DNA of 64,000 bases from Serratia symbiotica (GTDB lineage Bacteria > Pseudomonadota > Gammaproteobacteria > Enterobacterales > Enterobacteriaceae). Each line of letters begins with the position of its first letter. The stretch's first letter is position 1. Where the stretch lies: positions 3,038,001 to 3,102,000 of the forward strand of contig NZ_CP050855.1 in assembly GCF_000821185.2 (NCBI RefSeq), given 5' to 3'. Shown one piece after another: positions 10,091-22,774 of the stretch. Below the pieces are notes generated by a model. That model was not told where the DNA came from. It worked only from the letters and a program-made list of their open reading frames with translations, and did no database searches. A program made the position numbers and the translations under genes.

Positions 10091-10653
10091 ATGTTACTCC
10101 GATTTTTATCCTGGCTTCCATCCACGCAGCAGGTTGTAGGGAAGAGCGAGGCAGAAGGGTGTGAACCGTGCCTGTCATCCAGGCGATGGTAGTCGAGTGA
10201 ATCTTCGCTAAACGAGAGCATTTATTTCATAATTAGTGAATAATAAAATATTTATTTTTAGATCCAGTTCAAAAAAACCGTAAACAACCAACAGGCATTG
10301 CCAAGCTATCCCTTTGCGTCAGGCTTTGTCGTATTGCTAAATTGGCTGCCTATTTCTGTATAAAAGTCAGGGATAATTCCCGCTGGCCTGTGGATGAGTG
10401 GAATGGCGGCTTTTTCCCGACACGTCATGGCGTTGCGCAAAAGCGTGGCAAAACTGCGATCTCCCGCAATAAAAATAAATTTTCTAAAATAATTTATTTG
10501 AAACATTTTTTTCAATGAAATAGAGTTTGCTTCATTCGGTCAGGATTGAGCCTGCTTGTGGGGCTCTCCAACAAGCGGTGTGATGAAAACGCTACCGCCT
10601 GCGGACAGTGCCGCAGGCGATCTGGCGACAACGGCCTTAAAAGAGGGTGAGAC
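10091..10653. promoter_or_regulatory. divergent intergenic region between transporter relic and iolA
   Basis: A 563-bp gene-free region between two divergent inositol genes, so it should contain promoters for both. It is AT-rich near 10200-10260 and 10470-10535. A perfect 9-bp inverted repeat (AAATAAATT ... AATTTATTT) spans 10473-10499, and a GAAAC/TGAAAT-containing stretch follows to about 10530. These resemble the AT-rich GAAATTT motifs near iolR and iolC and could be regulator sites. Nothing else coding is seen. Confidence 0.4.
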
Positions 10654-12159
<1,506 letters not shown>

Positions 12160-12247
12160 GATCCTTCAGGCAGCAGGGGCCGTGATTCCAATGGGAGTAG
12201 CGGCTGTTGTCGTTTTTACCGAATAGCCAATTTACAAGAGAATCACT

Positions 12248-13069
12248 ATGCCTTCATTGCTTGCCAAGTGCCAGCAGCCAAATGCTCAAGGCCGCATCCA
12301 GCACGTCACCCCAGAGAATGCCAACTGGCGCTTTGTTGGGTTTGATGTCTATCACCTTAAGGCTGGCCAGTCGCTGCCGTTGGAAAGCGGCAACAAAGAG
12401 CTGTGCCTGGTATTGGTCGCTGGCATTGCTTCCCTCACCACCCTACGTGCGCAATACCCAAGCATCGGCAAACGCATGAGTCCGTTTGAGCGCACACCGC
12501 CTTACGCGGTATACGTGCCGCATCACGACAAGATTGAAGTGCGCGCGGAAAGCGCCTTGGAATTGGCGGTCTGCAGCGCACCGGGAAATGGGCACCTGCC
12601 GTCACGCTTGATCACCCCGGCGGAGGTTGGCGTCGAATATCGTGGCAAAGGGCGTAACCAGCGTCTGGTGCACAATATTCTGCCGGACAGCGAACCGGCC
12701 AACAGCCTGCTGGTGGTGGAGGTGTATACGGATGAGGGCAATACCAGTTCGTATCCCAGCCACAAACATGACCAGGAAGACTCGCCGAATGAAACCTATC
12801 TGGAAGAGACCTACTATCACCGTATCCAGCCAGAGCAAGGTTTTTGCATGCAGCGGGTATATACCGACGATCGCTCACTGGATGAGTGCATGTCGGTGTA
12901 TAACCGCGATGTGGTCAAGGTGCCACGCGGCTACCACCCGGTGGCGACATTGGCCGGTTACGACAGCTACTATCTCAACGTAATGGCCGGGCCAGTACGG
13001 CGATGGAAATTCACCTGGGAAAAAGACCACGCCTGGATTAATACCGACAGTTATCCAGTGACCCAATAA
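12248..13069 (+). CDS. iolB: 5-deoxy-glucuronate isomerase
   Basis: Isomerises 5-deoxy-D-glucuronate to 2-deoxy-5-keto-D-gluconate, the fourth step of inositol breakdown. 273 aa, near the family norm of about 270. Cupin-type metal ligands are visible in SYPSHKHDQED and in the later EETYYH and RGYHPV segments (KduI/IolB superfamily). Start at ATG 12248; the region before it is GAGA-rich. It lies downstream of iolA and convergent with the regulator gene that ends at 13192. No frame break is seen. Confidence 0.93.
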   Translation: MPSLLAKCQQPNAQGRIQHVTPENANWRFVGFDVYHLKAGQSLPLESGNKELCLVLVAGIASLTTLRAQYPSIGKRMSPFERTPPYAVYVPHHDKIEVRAESALELAVCSAPGNGHLPSRLITPAEVGVEYRGKGRNQRLVHNILPDSEPANSLLVVEVYTDEGNTSSYPSHKHDQEDSPNETYLEETYYHRIQPEQGFCMQRVYTDDRSLDECMSVYNRDVVKVPRGYHPVATLAGYDSYYLNVMAGPVRRWKFTWEKDHAWINTDSYPVTQ

Positions 13070-13191
13070 TTATTGCGATGTTAAATATTTCCGACGTTGC
13101 TTAGGTGAGCGTCACTCTATCAGGGGGAGAGGGTCGGAGTGAAGGATTTCACGTCGCTATACCTCCTCTCTGCCAAAGCGGAGGGGATGAT

Positions 13192-14022
13192 TTATTCTTC
13201 TTCTTTGGCGTTATTCAATGCTAACGATACCGCCAGGGTCTGCGCCAGACACATGGCAGCGACCTGGGAGCGGAAACCATCCACCTGGGCTTCACGCACC
13301 ACAAAGCACACGTCGCTGAAGGCGGCCAGCGGACTGACCTGGCTGTCGGTAATGGCGATCTGCTGCGCACCGCGCTTGGCACCCCATTCCACCAGTTCCT
13401 GCGCATACGGCGAATAGCTGATGGCGATCACCACGTCATTCGGCTTCACCATGCTGAGCTGTTCGGTAAACATGCCGCCCAGTCCGTCAATCAGGAACGC
13501 CCGGCGCTCCAGATGACGCAACGCATAGGTGAGGTAGGAAGCGACGCTGAATGAACGGCGCAAACCAATCACGTAGATATTCTCGGCGTTGTTCAGCAGC
13601 TCAACCGCCCGATCCAACTGCTCGGAGCTGGTTTGCATCACCAATTGTTGCAACGCCTGGGAATTGACCATAGTGAAAACGTTAAGGATTTCCGCCGGCT
13701 TTTCCGGTATGACATGACCGTCGGTAGAGGTTCGACGAAACAGGCGCGCACGTTCGGTGTAGTTGACCGTTTCTTCCATCAGGTGCTGGCGAAAAACCTG
13801 TTTCATTTCGTTGAAGCCGCTAAAACCAAAGGCGTTGGCGAAGCGGATCAGGGTAGAGGGTGGGACGCTGGCCTGCACGGCGATGGAGGCGATGGTATCG
13901 AAAGCAATGCTATTACTGTTATCTAACATGTAACGCGCCACCTGTTTCAAACGCTTGCTCAGCGTTTCATAGCGGTGGCGGATCTCGTCCTGTAACAGCG
14001 AAAGTTGAGTTGGGTTTTTCAT
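13192..14022 (-). CDS. iolR: MurR/RpiR-family transcriptional regulator of inositol genes
   Basis: 276-aa regulator: an N-terminal RpiR-type winged HTH (about residues 1-78, with SIAFDTIASIAVQASVPPST) and a C-terminal SIS sugar-isomerase domain (about residues 120-250, with IYVIGLRRSFSVASYLTYAL and VVIAISYSPYAQE). SIS domains of this family bind phosphorylated sugars, here presumably an inositol intermediate. Position in the middle of the iol genes argues for local control. The symbol iolR is by analogy: Bacillus IolR is a DeoR protein, whereas enterobacterial inositol regulators are RpiR-type. A candidate operator lies at 14101-14116, about 80 bp upstream of the start. Confidence 0.85.
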   Translation of the reverse strand: MKNPTQLSLLQDEIRHRYETLSKRLKQVARYMLDNSNSIAFDTIASIAVQASVPPSTLIRFANAFGFSGFNEMKQVFRQHLMEETVNYTERARLFRRTSTDGHVIPEKPAEILNVFTMVNSQALQQLVMQTSSEQLDRAVELLNNAENIYVIGLRRSFSVASYLTYALRHLERRAFLIDGLGGMFTEQLSMVKPNDVVIAISYSPYAQELVEWGAKRGAQQIAITDSQVSPLAAFSDVCFVVREAQVDGFRSQVAAMCLAQTLAVSLALNNAKEEE

Positions 14023-14100
14023 CCATTCGGCTCGCAGTGTGGGCTAAGGCGTATCGACCTAACGCCTGAGTTATTAACAGGTCATTCTAACAGATGGATT

Positions 14101-14116
14101 GGAAATTTCATTTCAC
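14101..14116. promoter_or_regulatory. candidate regulator operator upstream of iolR
   Basis: GGAAATTTCATTTCAC contains a GAAATTTC palindrome followed by a TTTC half-repeat. Closely similar motifs occur upstream of iolC (16209-16243) and iolD (near 16485-16505). RpiR-type inositol regulators are known to use GAAA/TTTC-type sites in some bacteria. The assignment rests on recurrence and position only. Confidence 0.4.
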
Positions 14117-14218
14117 CAAAAAGCGATTGATTAGATTGCAAGTAGCGTTACTTCACAGAAAACAGACAAAAAATCCCCTTAAAGCGGCGAAAAGCCATTT
14201 AAGGGGAGGATTCGGCAA

Positions 14219-16147
14219 TCAATGCTGATGAGGCGTAGGGCGGTATTGACGCCAGAAACCAATCAGCGTCAGGTATTTTTGTTTCACCTGCTCGATTAAA
14301 GCAGCATCATCCAGCTCTCCCTGCAGCCAGCGGCGTGAAAGCTGCCCAAAGATGGTGCGGCCGACCGCAAAACCTTTCACCCAGCGAGCCTCCGCAGCCG
14401 CTGCGAAACTGGCTTTCAGCGTTTCTTCCGACGCATCCTGCCCCAGGATCAACACCCCACGGCAGAACGGATCGTTAGCGTCGATCAAAGCACCGACCTG
14501 CTGCCAGTTCTCGGCGCTCAACGGAGGCAATTTCCACCAGTCCGGCTTAATACCCAACAGATAAAAGTGCTGCAATATCTCCAGATAGTAACCCTCGTCT
14601 TTATCGGCGTTACTTTCCGGCAGGATAACCTCCAGCAGCAGTTCATGGCCGGACTTGCAGCAACCGCGATACACCTCGCTAATCAGTTCATCCTGTTCGC
14701 GGCGCAGTTCGGCGACGTCATATGGATGGTAAAACACCAGGCATTTCACTACATGTTCCTGCGGCCAGTCGATCAGTTGCGAGCCGATATTGCCGTGCTC
14801 CAGCCGCAGTGGACGCGACCCAGGCAGTTCGACCGGTCGACCGATCCACCAGCCCTGGCCGGTGATCGCGTTCAACGCAGCCTGACCATAGGTGGTATCG
14901 GCCAGAATGCCGCTGTTGCCCCGCAGCCCTGCTGCCTCTGCGGCTTGTTGCGCCGCTGTCAGCAGCAGGGTTTTCAGTACGGGGATGCGTTCTTCGCTGA
15001 CGTTGGCTTCTCGCGCCATATCCGCCAGTTGTTTGCGGTGATCGAAGGCGAACACGCACAGTTCCGGCCACTGCTGCTTACGGGTGGTGACCCGGTGCAG
15101 ATGGTTAAGCCGCTCATCGCAGTCCGGGCGTTTCACTTCCTGTTCGCGTTGCAGATAATCATCCAGTTCCTGCTTGCTGGGCATTGCCGGAGCGCAGCCA
15201 TGGCGCGAAACGACTAATGCGCCGCAGGCATTGGCATAGCGGCAGGCCTGATCCCAGCCTTCATCGTTAAGATAGCCGCGCAGCAGGCCGGACATAAAGG
15301 CATCGCCTGCACCCAGCACGTTGAGCACCTCAACGCGCACGCCGGCATGCAGTTTTACCTGCTGCCAGTCGGCGGCGATCTCAGCTTCGAATACCGAACA
15401 GCCTTGTACTCCACGTTTACAGACCAGCGTGGCCTGGGTCGCTTTACGCACATTTGTCAGTGCGCTCAGGGTGTCGATGCTGCCGCCGGCAATATGAAAC
15501 TCTTCTTCGGTGCCGACGATCAAATCAAAGTGATGCAGGACTTCCTGCAGTTCGCGGGTCACCTTTGCTGACTCGACAAAGCGGGTTTCACCATCACCCA
15601 GCGACGTTAGGCCCCACAGTACCGGCCGGTAGTCGATATCCAGCACAGTGCGCAAGCCGTGGCGACTGGCGTATTCCAACGCCTTCAATACCGCAGCGCG
15701 GGTATTCGGATGTGAAAGATGGGTGCCGGTAATGGCTAACGCACGTGAGGACGCTATGTAGGATTCATCGATATCGTCTGGCGTCAACGCCATATCCGCA
15801 CAGTTTTCACGGTAGAAAATCAGCGGGAAGGTTTCCTGATCTTTAATGCCAAGGATCACGAGGCCGGTCAGGTGCTGGGGATCGGTGATCAGGCTGTGGG
15901 TATCGGCACCGACGCGTTGCAGTTCTTCGCGCAGGAAACGGCCCATATGTTCATCACCGACGCGGGCCAGCATACTGGACTTCAGACCCTGGATGGCGGT
16001 GCCGTAGGCCACATTGCCGGAAGAGCCGCCGATATATTTAGAGAATGTGCTGGCCTCTTCCAGGCGCGCGCCGATCTGTTGTGCATAGAAATCGACGGCG
16101 ATACGCCCGAGACAAATGACATCAAGCTGTTTTCCTTGTGTAGCCAT
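14219..16147 (-). CDS. iolC: 5-dehydro-2-deoxygluconokinase fused to DUF2090 aldolase-like domain
   Basis: 642-aa two-domain protein. Residues about 1-320 are a PfkB/ribokinase-type kinase (N-terminal GGSSGNVAYG; catalytic GAGDAFMSGLLRG near residue 280), which phosphorylates 2-deoxy-5-keto-D-gluconate. Residues about 330-640 are a DUF2090 domain related to class I aldolases, thought to supply the 2-deoxy-5-keto-6-phosphogluconate aldolase step (IolJ) in proteobacteria. No separate iolJ is seen in the window, which fits the fused arrangement. ATG 16147 follows a GGAAACGGG stretch. Transcribed divergently from iolD across 530 bp. Intact. Confidence 0.92.
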   Translation of the reverse strand: MATQGKQLDVICLGRIAVDFYAQQIGARLEEASTFSKYIGGSSGNVAYGTAIQGLKSSMLARVGDEHMGRFLREELQRVGADTHSLITDPQHLTGLVILGIKDQETFPLIFYRENCADMALTPDDIDESYIASSRALAITGTHLSHPNTRAAVLKALEYASRHGLRTVLDIDYRPVLWGLTSLGDGETRFVESAKVTRELQEVLHHFDLIVGTEEEFHIAGGSIDTLSALTNVRKATQATLVCKRGVQGCSVFEAEIAADWQQVKLHAGVRVEVLNVLGAGDAFMSGLLRGYLNDEGWDQACRYANACGALVVSRHGCAPAMPSKQELDDYLQREQEVKRPDCDERLNHLHRVTTRKQQWPELCVFAFDHRKQLADMAREANVSEERIPVLKTLLLTAAQQAAEAAGLRGNSGILADTTYGQAALNAITGQGWWIGRPVELPGSRPLRLEHGNIGSQLIDWPQEHVVKCLVFYHPYDVAELRREQDELISEVYRGCCKSGHELLLEVILPESNADKDEGYYLEILQHFYLLGIKPDWWKLPPLSAENWQQVGALIDANDPFCRGVLILGQDASEETLKASFAAAAEARWVKGFAVGRTIFGQLSRRWLQGELDDAALIEQVKQKYLTLIGFWRQYRPTPHQH

Positions 16148-16677
16148 ACCCGTTTCCTTCTGTATTAAGCCAAACCCCGACTGCTAAGCATCTGTTGGAG
16201 TATGAGGAATGAAAATTTCAATTTCAATTATTTATGAAATTTAAACACCAAAACGTGATGCATATAAAACACTGCTAATACGCTAGCTGAAGGTACTGAA
16301 AACCGCGTCCTGACTAATGCGAAAACACCGGTCAACGGCAAGGAGCTACCTTGTGTCATAAGCAGACGGTACCATGGTTTGCGGCAAGTTCGGCCGTTGA
16401 GGGGCAGGGGCATCAGTGGGTATAGGGATTGCTAATTTATTTCTAAAGGCATGAATGAAAATGGTTTTTCATCATTATGCGATCTTTATCTCAAAATGAA
16501 ATTTTTAATCTTATAATATATTTTATGAAACATATATTTATTTATAATCGCAACACGTTTCACATTGTCGGCTTAAGTAGGCCTGCAAGCTTGAAGACGA
16601 CAGGTATCACACAGTTTCTCAAGTTCGGCATGCAGATGGTGCCGGATCGGACGAGACTAATCTAAAAGGGTGAGTAA
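16148..16677. promoter_or_regulatory. divergent iolC/iolD control region with GAAATTT motifs
   Basis: A 530-bp gene-free divergent promoter region. Near the iolC side, 16209-16243 carries repeated GAAAATTTC / ATTTC / GAAATTT elements, some palindromic, resembling the site before iolR. Near 16485-16505 there is another AAATGAAATTTTTAA element. This arrangement suggests the RpiR-type regulator controls both directions. The stretch 16290-16430 has ordinary composition with no coding evidence. iolD has a weak GGGTGAGTAA ribosome-binding site before ATG 16678. Confidence 0.45.
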
Positions 16678-18618
16678 ATGGGCAAGATCCGGTTAACCAT
16701 GGCGCAGGCACTCACCAGGTTCCTCGACAACCAGTATCTGTTGGTCGACGGCGTAGAAACCAAATTCATTAAAGGCATCTTTGCGATTTTCGGCCACGGC
16801 AACGTACTGGGTCTGGGGCAGGCGCTAGAACAGGACTGCGGTGAGCTGGTGGTGCATCAGGGGCGTAACGAGCAAGGCATGGCGCACGCAGCGACTGGCT
16901 TCGCCAAGCAGAAGTTGCGTCAGCAGATCTATGCCTGTACCTCTTCCGTCGGCCCCGGTGCCGCCAACATGATCACCGCCGCCGCGACCGCCACTGCCAA
17001 CCGCATTCCTTTATTACTGTTGCCTGGCGATGTTTACGCTTCACGCCAGCCGGATCCAGTGTTGCAGCAGATTGAACAGTCCTACGATCTCAGCATCAGC
17101 ACAAACGACGCTTTTCGCGCGGTGAGCAAATATTGGGATCGCATAGTGCGACCGGAACAGCTGATGAGCGCCTGCATCAACGCGATGCGCGTACTGACAG
17201 ATCCGGCGGAAACCGGCGCGGTGACGCTGTGCTTACCACAAGACGTGCAAGGCGAAGCCTATGACTACCCAGATTATTTCTTTCAGAAGCGCGTGCATCG
17301 GCTCGATCGCCGCCCAGCGACAGCAGGCATGCTGGCGGATGCGCTGGCGCTGTTGACTGCTAAACGTCGCCCACTGCTGGTATGCGGCGGCGGGGTGAAA
17401 TATTCGCAGGCCGGCCTGGCGTTGCGTGAATTCGCCGAACGTTTTCATATTCCGTTTACCGAAACTCAGGCGGGCAAAGGCACGGTAGCGAGCAGCCATG
17501 AATTCAACCTGGGCGGCATCGGTGAAACCGGTTGCCTTGCGGCGAATACGCTGGCCCGTCAGGCCGATCTGGTGATTGGCGTAGGCACCCGTTATACCGA
17601 CTTCACCACCTCGTCAAAATGGTTGTTCCAGAATCCGGACGTCGATTTCCTCAATATTAACGTCAGCGCCTTTGACGCCGGCAAGCTCGACGGCGTGCAA
17701 GTGTTGGCTGATGCCCGCGAAGCGCTGTCCGCATTGAGCGCACTGTTGGCACAAGCTGATTATCGCACCGGCTGGGGCAATGCCATTGTCGAAGCGCGTA
17801 GCGCACAACAGCAGGAAACCGCCCGCGTTTATGCGGTGGAATACACCGGCGAAGGCTTTGTACCGGAAATTGACGATCACCTCGATCGCGACAGCGTCTT
17901 TGCCGAATTTATCGAAAAGACGGACTCGCTGCTAACCCAAAGCCAGGTGCTGGGGGTGCTTAACCAGCACCTGCCACAGGACAGCGTGATCGTCGCCGCC
18001 GCTGGCAGTCTGCCGGGAGATTTACAACGTGTGTGGCAAAACCACGGCGAACACGGCTATCACGTGGAATACGGCTATTCCTGCATGGGCTACGAGGTCA
18101 ATGCCGCGCTGGGGGTCAAGCTGGCCGAGCCGCAGCGCGAGGTGTATGCGATGGTCGGCGACGGTGCCTTTATGATGCTGCATTCCGAACTGATCACCTC
18201 GATTCAGGAAGGTTGCAAAATTAACGTGGTGCTGTTCGACAACATGACCAACGGTTGCATCAACAACCTACAGATGGAACACGGCATGGACAGCTACACC
18301 ACCGAGTTCCGCTTCCGCAACCCGCAGGGCGGCAAACTCGACGGCAAGCTGGTGCCGGTCAATTTCGCCATGCTGGCGGCGGCTTACGGTTGTAAAACCT
18401 ACAGTGTGACCACCGAACAGCAACTGATCGAGGCACTGGCCGATGCTCGCCTGCAAAGCGTTTCTACTCTGCTGGACATCAAAGTATTGCCCAAAACCAT
18501 GGTGCACAAATATCTCAGTTGGTGGCGCGTGGGCGGTGCCCAAGTTGCCGACAGCGAAAAAATTGTCACCGTGGCTCGCAAGCTGCAAGAGAACATCGAC
18601 AAGGCCCGCGACTACTGA
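16678..18618 (+). CDS. iolD: 3D-(3,5/4)-trihydroxycyclohexane-1,2-dione hydrolase (decyclizing)
   Basis: Thiamine-diphosphate-dependent ring-opening enzyme, third step of myo-inositol catabolism, yielding 5-deoxy-D-glucuronate. 646 aa, family length. ThDP enzyme layout is seen: an N-terminal pyrimidine-binding domain with the conserved Glu region ([15 protein letters not shown]), a central domain, and the C-terminal PP-binding motif beginning [14 protein letters not shown] and ending with the Asn of NVVLFDN (about residues 495-525), the GDG(X)n-N Mg-ThDP signature. iolG follows after 64 bp. The frame is intact. Confidence 0.95.
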   Translation: MGKIRLTMAQALTRFLDNQYLLVDGVETKFIKGIFAIFGHGNVLGLGQALEQDCGELVVHQGRNEQGMAHAATGFAKQKLRQQIYACTSSVGPGAANMITAAATATANRIPLLLLPGDVYASRQPDPVLQQIEQSYDLSISTNDAFRAVSKYWDRIVRPEQLMSACINAMRVLTDPAETGAVTLCLPQDVQGEAYDYPDYFFQKRVHRLDRRPATAGMLADALALLTAKRRPLLVCGGGVKYSQAGLALREFAERFHIPFTETQAGKGTVASSHEFNLGGIGETGCLAANTLARQADLVIGVGTRYTDFTTSSKWLFQNPDVDFLNINVSAFDAGKLDGVQVLADAREALSALSALLAQADYRTGWGNAIVEARSAQQQETARVYAVEYTGEGFVPEIDDHLDRDSVFAEFIEKTDSLLTQSQVLGVLNQHLPQDSVIVAAAGSLPGDLQRVWQNHGEHGYHVEYGYSCMGYEVNAALGVKLAEPQREVYAMVGDGAFMMLHSELITSIQEGCKINVVLFDNMTNGCINNLQMEHGMDSYTTEFRFRNPQGGKLDGKLVPVNFAMLAAAYGCKTYSVTTEQQLIEALADARLQSVSTLLDIKVLPKTMVHKYLSWWRVGGAQVADSEKIVTVARKLQENIDKARDY

Positions 18619-18634
18619 TTAACACATTGCTTGA

Positions 18635-19696
<1,062 letters not shown>

Positions 19697-19735
19697 TGTG
19701 TTGAGCGCTGTACTCACGTTTCAAGAGAAATCACC

Positions 19736-20056
19736 ATGAAGATCGCTTTTGATGTTGATGTCATCAAGGATCTAGGCATCACCAAAATGGTTCGGCAGGT
19801 GGCTGGCTGCGGCTATCAGTATATTAAGCAGTCACCGCCCCCGCAGATCAATCCGTTCTACAAACATCCGAAAGCCGGGCGCGAAGTTATGGCGGAATAC
19901 AAAAACGCGCTGAAAGCCACCGGCATGGCGATTTCCTCATTTATCGTGGCGTACCGCTGCTCCGGCCCGGGTGAAGATCGTCGCCAGGCGGCAACGGTCA
20001 AAAACTGGTGCCGGATGATAGAAACCGCGGTGGAAATCACCGCCAGGCCGATCTGA
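19736..20056 (+). pseudogene. iolH-like sugar phosphate isomerase/epimerase, C-terminal two thirds deleted
   Basis: The first 95 residues or so match a xylose-isomerase-like TIM-barrel protein of inositol clusters (starts MKIAFDVDVIKDLGITKMV, then INPFYKHPKAGREVMAEY). After residue about 98 the homology stops; the product ends at 106 aa where relatives have close to 290-300. The remaining bases run directly into iolE with a 15-bp gap, so an internal deletion has fused the beginning of the gene to its end. A truncated barrel cannot fold normally, so this is called a pseudogene. It sits inside the otherwise intact iolD-iolG-iolE operon. Confidence 0.78.
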
Positions 20057-20071
20057 TTACTGAGGCTAATA

Positions 20072-20968
20072 ATGAATAAAGACAACGTAAAACTGGCCAT
20101 CGCCCCGATTGGCTGGACCAATGATGACATGCCCGACTTGGGCATAGAGAACACTTTCCAACAGTGCATCAGTGAAATGGCGCTGGCCGGGTTCATCGGT
20201 AGCGAAGTGGGCAGCAAATATCCGCGCGATCCTGCGGTGCTAAAACCGATGTTGGATATCCGAGGCATTCAGATCTGCAATGCCTGGCTCAGTACCTTTT
20301 TCGCTGATGGTCTGAAAGAAAAAACCATCGATGAATTTATTACCCATATGAATTTCCTGCATGCAATGGGGGCCAAGGTGATTGGTTGTTCCGAGCAGAG
20401 CAAGAGTATTCAGGGTACCACCAAAGGGGTGTTCGAAGAAAAGCCGTATTTCAGCGATGAAGAGTGGCAGCGGGTAGCCGATGGCTACAATGAGCTGGCT
20501 AAAATTGCCACTGACAAGGGGATGCAGGTCTGCCTACACCACCATATGGGCACCGGCATCCAGACTAACGTAGAGATCGACCGCTACATGAGCATGGTGA
20601 ACGACAATGTCTACCTGCTGTTTGATACCGGCCACGCCTACTACTCCGAAGGTAGCCAGCAGGCGATGATGGCGATCCTGGAAAAATACCTACCACGCAT
20701 CAACCACGTGCATTTGAAGGACGTGCGTGACGAAGTGGTGGCAGAGGTTAAAGCCAACAAACTAAGCTTCCTCGACGGCGTGAAGAAAGGCACCTTCACC
20801 GTGCCAGGTGATGGGGTAATCGACTTCCTGCCGGTATTTAAACTGCTGGATGAGCGCGGTTACAAAGGTTGGATGGTGGTGGAGGCTGAGCAGGATCCGG
20901 CGTTAGCCAACCCATTTGAATATGCGGTGAAAGCACGCCGTTATATCAAAGAGACCGCCGGCATTTAA
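20072..20968 (+). CDS. iolE: myo-inosose-2 dehydratase
   Basis: Second step of inositol catabolism: dehydrates scyllo-inosose to the trihydroxycyclohexane dione. 298 aa, family length. Xylose-isomerase-like TIM barrel with the N terminus [18 protein letters not shown] typical of IolE, and metal-binding residues in [32 protein letters not shown] and [18 protein letters not shown] precedes ATG 20072. Last intact gene of the iol operon; an IS481 element begins 13 bp after its stop without damaging it. Confidence 0.95.
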   Translation: MNKDNVKLAIAPIGWTNDDMPDLGIENTFQQCISEMALAGFIGSEVGSKYPRDPAVLKPMLDIRGIQICNAWLSTFFADGLKEKTIDEFITHMNFLHAMGAKVIGCSEQSKSIQGTTKGVFEEKPYFSDEEWQRVADGYNELAKIATDKGMQVCLHHHMGTGIQTNVEIDRYMSMVNDNVYLLFDTGHAYYSEGSQQAMMAILEKYLPRINHVHLKDVRDEVVAEVKANKLSFLDGVKKGTFTVPGDGVIDFLPVFKLLDERGYKGWMVVEAEQDPALANPFEYAVKARRYIKETAGI

Positions 20969-20981
20969 TTCACTTGAGGTA

Positions 20982-21991
20982 TGTGATTCATAGACATCGT
21001 TTCAATTTTCTCAGCTCAAGTTCAAGCTTGTCATTCTGTTCCTGTATGTGCTCGTCACTGGGCTGATAGTTTGCGTGAACGGCATCAGAGTATGGCGTTT
21101 GCTCAGCACGTTCAAAGTAGCGCTCCATCGGTGTTTTACCCTGTGAGCGCTATGAGGACGTTCCCAGTTATAGTAATGCGGCCATTCTGCCAGCAGTTTC
21201 TCCAGGTCAGCAGTTGAGAGGTCTACGGTAGCGTAAAACTCAGCTTTGTCTGTCTTTTGGGAACGTTCAACTTTGCCATTAAGATGAGGCGAAGCTGGTT
21301 TATTTGGACGAAACTTGATGCCGCATTCTTTCAATCTTTCCTGCACCTTAACGACAAAAAACTCTCTTCCCTGGTCGGTCTGAAAGCACTGTATCGGGAA
21401 AGGCATTTCTTCAATAACACAATCAATAAAATTCAGTGTGTTTGCAGCCGTGCGACGAGAGTAGAGCCTCAGGACTCTGTAGCGAGTACAATCATCAACA
21501 GAGGTGTACTGACATAAGCCGGGGCCAATTTTACAGGTATCCATCTGAACCCGATCACCAGCAACAGGGCGTTCGTCGCGAATGAAATCAGCTTTACGCC
21601 GAAATTTAACAACTGGCTTAACCTGATTCTGGCAAAGAACCTTGTGGATCGTAGCCATCGCCAGAGAGATGGAATGAAGCCGCTTTAACTCACTCTGAAT
21701 ACGTCTTGCTCCCAGATTTCGCCGGGAACGTAACTCCAGAATTAGAGCGACTTCGCTAGCGCTGGTTTTCGTTAATGGAGAGTTTTTAGGGCGACGACTG
21801 TGGCTTTCCAGTCCTGCCCTGTGCCAGATACCTGCGCCACCATTTACGCAATGTGGGGCAGGAAATGCCGCAGCGACGGCATACAAGTCCCGCATCACCA
21901 GATGTTTCATAAAGTTTAACCCACTGTAGCCGCTGCTGAATTTCCTTGTTCATGGTGAGTCGTGATAGTACAACGATGTCTATGAATCACA
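20982..21991 (-). mobile_element. IS481-family insertion sequence
   Basis: A 1010-bp element bounded by perfect 20-bp terminal inverted repeats TGTGATTCATAGACATCGTT (20982-21001) and its complement (21972-21991). The similarity extends partly outward (AGGT before the left end, ACCT after the right end). No convincing target duplication is seen. It contains one transposase gene on the minus strand, disrupted by frameshifts. It is inserted between iolE and uspA. Confidence 0.85.
20988..21954 (-). pseudogene. IS481-type transposase with two frameshifts
   Basis: Starts at ATG 21954 (MNKEIQQRLQWVKLYETSG), a winged-HTH DNA-binding N terminus with a CRRCGISCPTLRKWW helix-turn-helix. The frame shifts near 21810, and the DDE integrase core continues in another frame (VQMDTCKIGPGLCQYTSVDD, FQTDQGREF, KVERSQKTDKAEFY). 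A second frameshift near 21143 follows PHSAH, after which the original C terminus is readable only in the third frame to a stop at 20988. Both breaks look like single-base losses. The catalytic Asp, Asp and Glu positions are present, but no intact protein can be made. Confidence 0.85.
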
Positions 21992-21993
21992 CA

Positions 21994-22013
21994 CCTAATG
22001 GAATAGGCTCTAA
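21994..22013 (+). repeat. variant copy of the 20-bp repeat
   Basis: CCTAATGGAATAGGCTCTAA, differing at two positions from the exact pair at 7641-7660 and 43958-43977. It directly abuts the right end of the IS481 element and precedes the uspA upstream region. Confidence 0.45.
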
Positions 22014-22250
22014 ATTCCATCTTACATTTCGATACTCTGACGGCTCATACTATTAAGCGATATTTTTCGTAATTCAATAAGTTATCTTTTTAACGTACGT
22101 TCTCGTTCCGTTGGCCCTCAACCCCCCAAATAAATTTGCCCGGTATACTCCTTTAGGGCAGGCAAGATGTCAGCGCAACGTGTTCTAGCCGCTGGGGTAT
22201 TTGGCACTATACTCTGTATTGGCATTATTCAATATGGAAGGAGTATGCTC

Positions 22251-22703
22251 ATGGCTTACCAACACATTCTCATTGCGGTAGATCTATCCCCAGAAAGCAA
22301 AATTTTGGTAGAGAAAGCCGTAACTATGGCGCGGCCATATAACGCCAAAGTCTCTCTGATCCACGTAGATGTTAATTATTCTGACTTGTACACCGGCCTG
22401 ATTGACGTCAACCTAGGCAATATGCAGCAGCGCATCTCCGAGGAAACCCACCAGGCATTGACCGAACTGTCGCACAATGCTGGCTACCCAATTACCGAAA
22501 CCCTCAGCGGTAGCGGCGATCTGGTACAGGTGCTAGTGGATGTCATCAAGAAATATGATATGGATCTGCTGCTATGCGGCCACCATCAGGACTTCTGGAG
22601 TAAGCTGATGTCTTCTGCACGCCAACTGATCAACAGCGTGCATATCGATATGCTGATCGTGCCGCTGCGCAATGAAGAAGAGACGGCGCAGGATGTGCTG
22701 TAA
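22251..22703 (+). CDS. uspA: universal stress protein A
   Basis: Cytoplasmic universal stress protein, 150 aa (E. coli UspA 144). Start is ATG 22251 with a strong GGAAGGAGT ribosome-binding site; the in-frame upstream ATG at 22167 would add a non-homologous tail. N terminus [20 protein letters not shown] and the C-terminal [18 protein letters not shown] are typical of the UspA group, which lacks the ATP-binding G-2X-G-9X-G(S/T) loop of UspFG. It is ancestrally a neighbour of pitA; here the iol island and an IS separate them, and no uspB is found. A terminator follows at 22749. Confidence 0.94.
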   Translation: MAYQHILIAVDLSPESKILVEKAVTMARPYNAKVSLIHVDVNYSDLYTGLIDVNLGNMQQRISEETHQALTELSHNAGYPITETLSGSGDLVQVLVDVIKKYDMDLLLCGHHQDFWSKLMSSARQLINSVHIDMLIVPLRNEEETAQDVL

Positions 22704-22748
22704 CCGGCATCAAAGGTGATTTTGTTCACACATCCGTTAAATGCTTCA

Positions 22749-22774
22749 ATGCTGGCTCAGTTGCCAGCATTTTT
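22749..22774 (+). terminator. rho-independent terminator after uspA
   Basis: Perfect 8-bp stem ATGCTGGC / GCCAGCAT with a 6-nt loop followed by TTTT, 46 bp after the uspA stop. Confidence 0.75.

Noticed and set aside
14567..15217. 216-aa plus-strand open frame opposite iolC
   Set aside because: Antisense to an intact two-domain enzyme gene; composition typical of a shadow frame.
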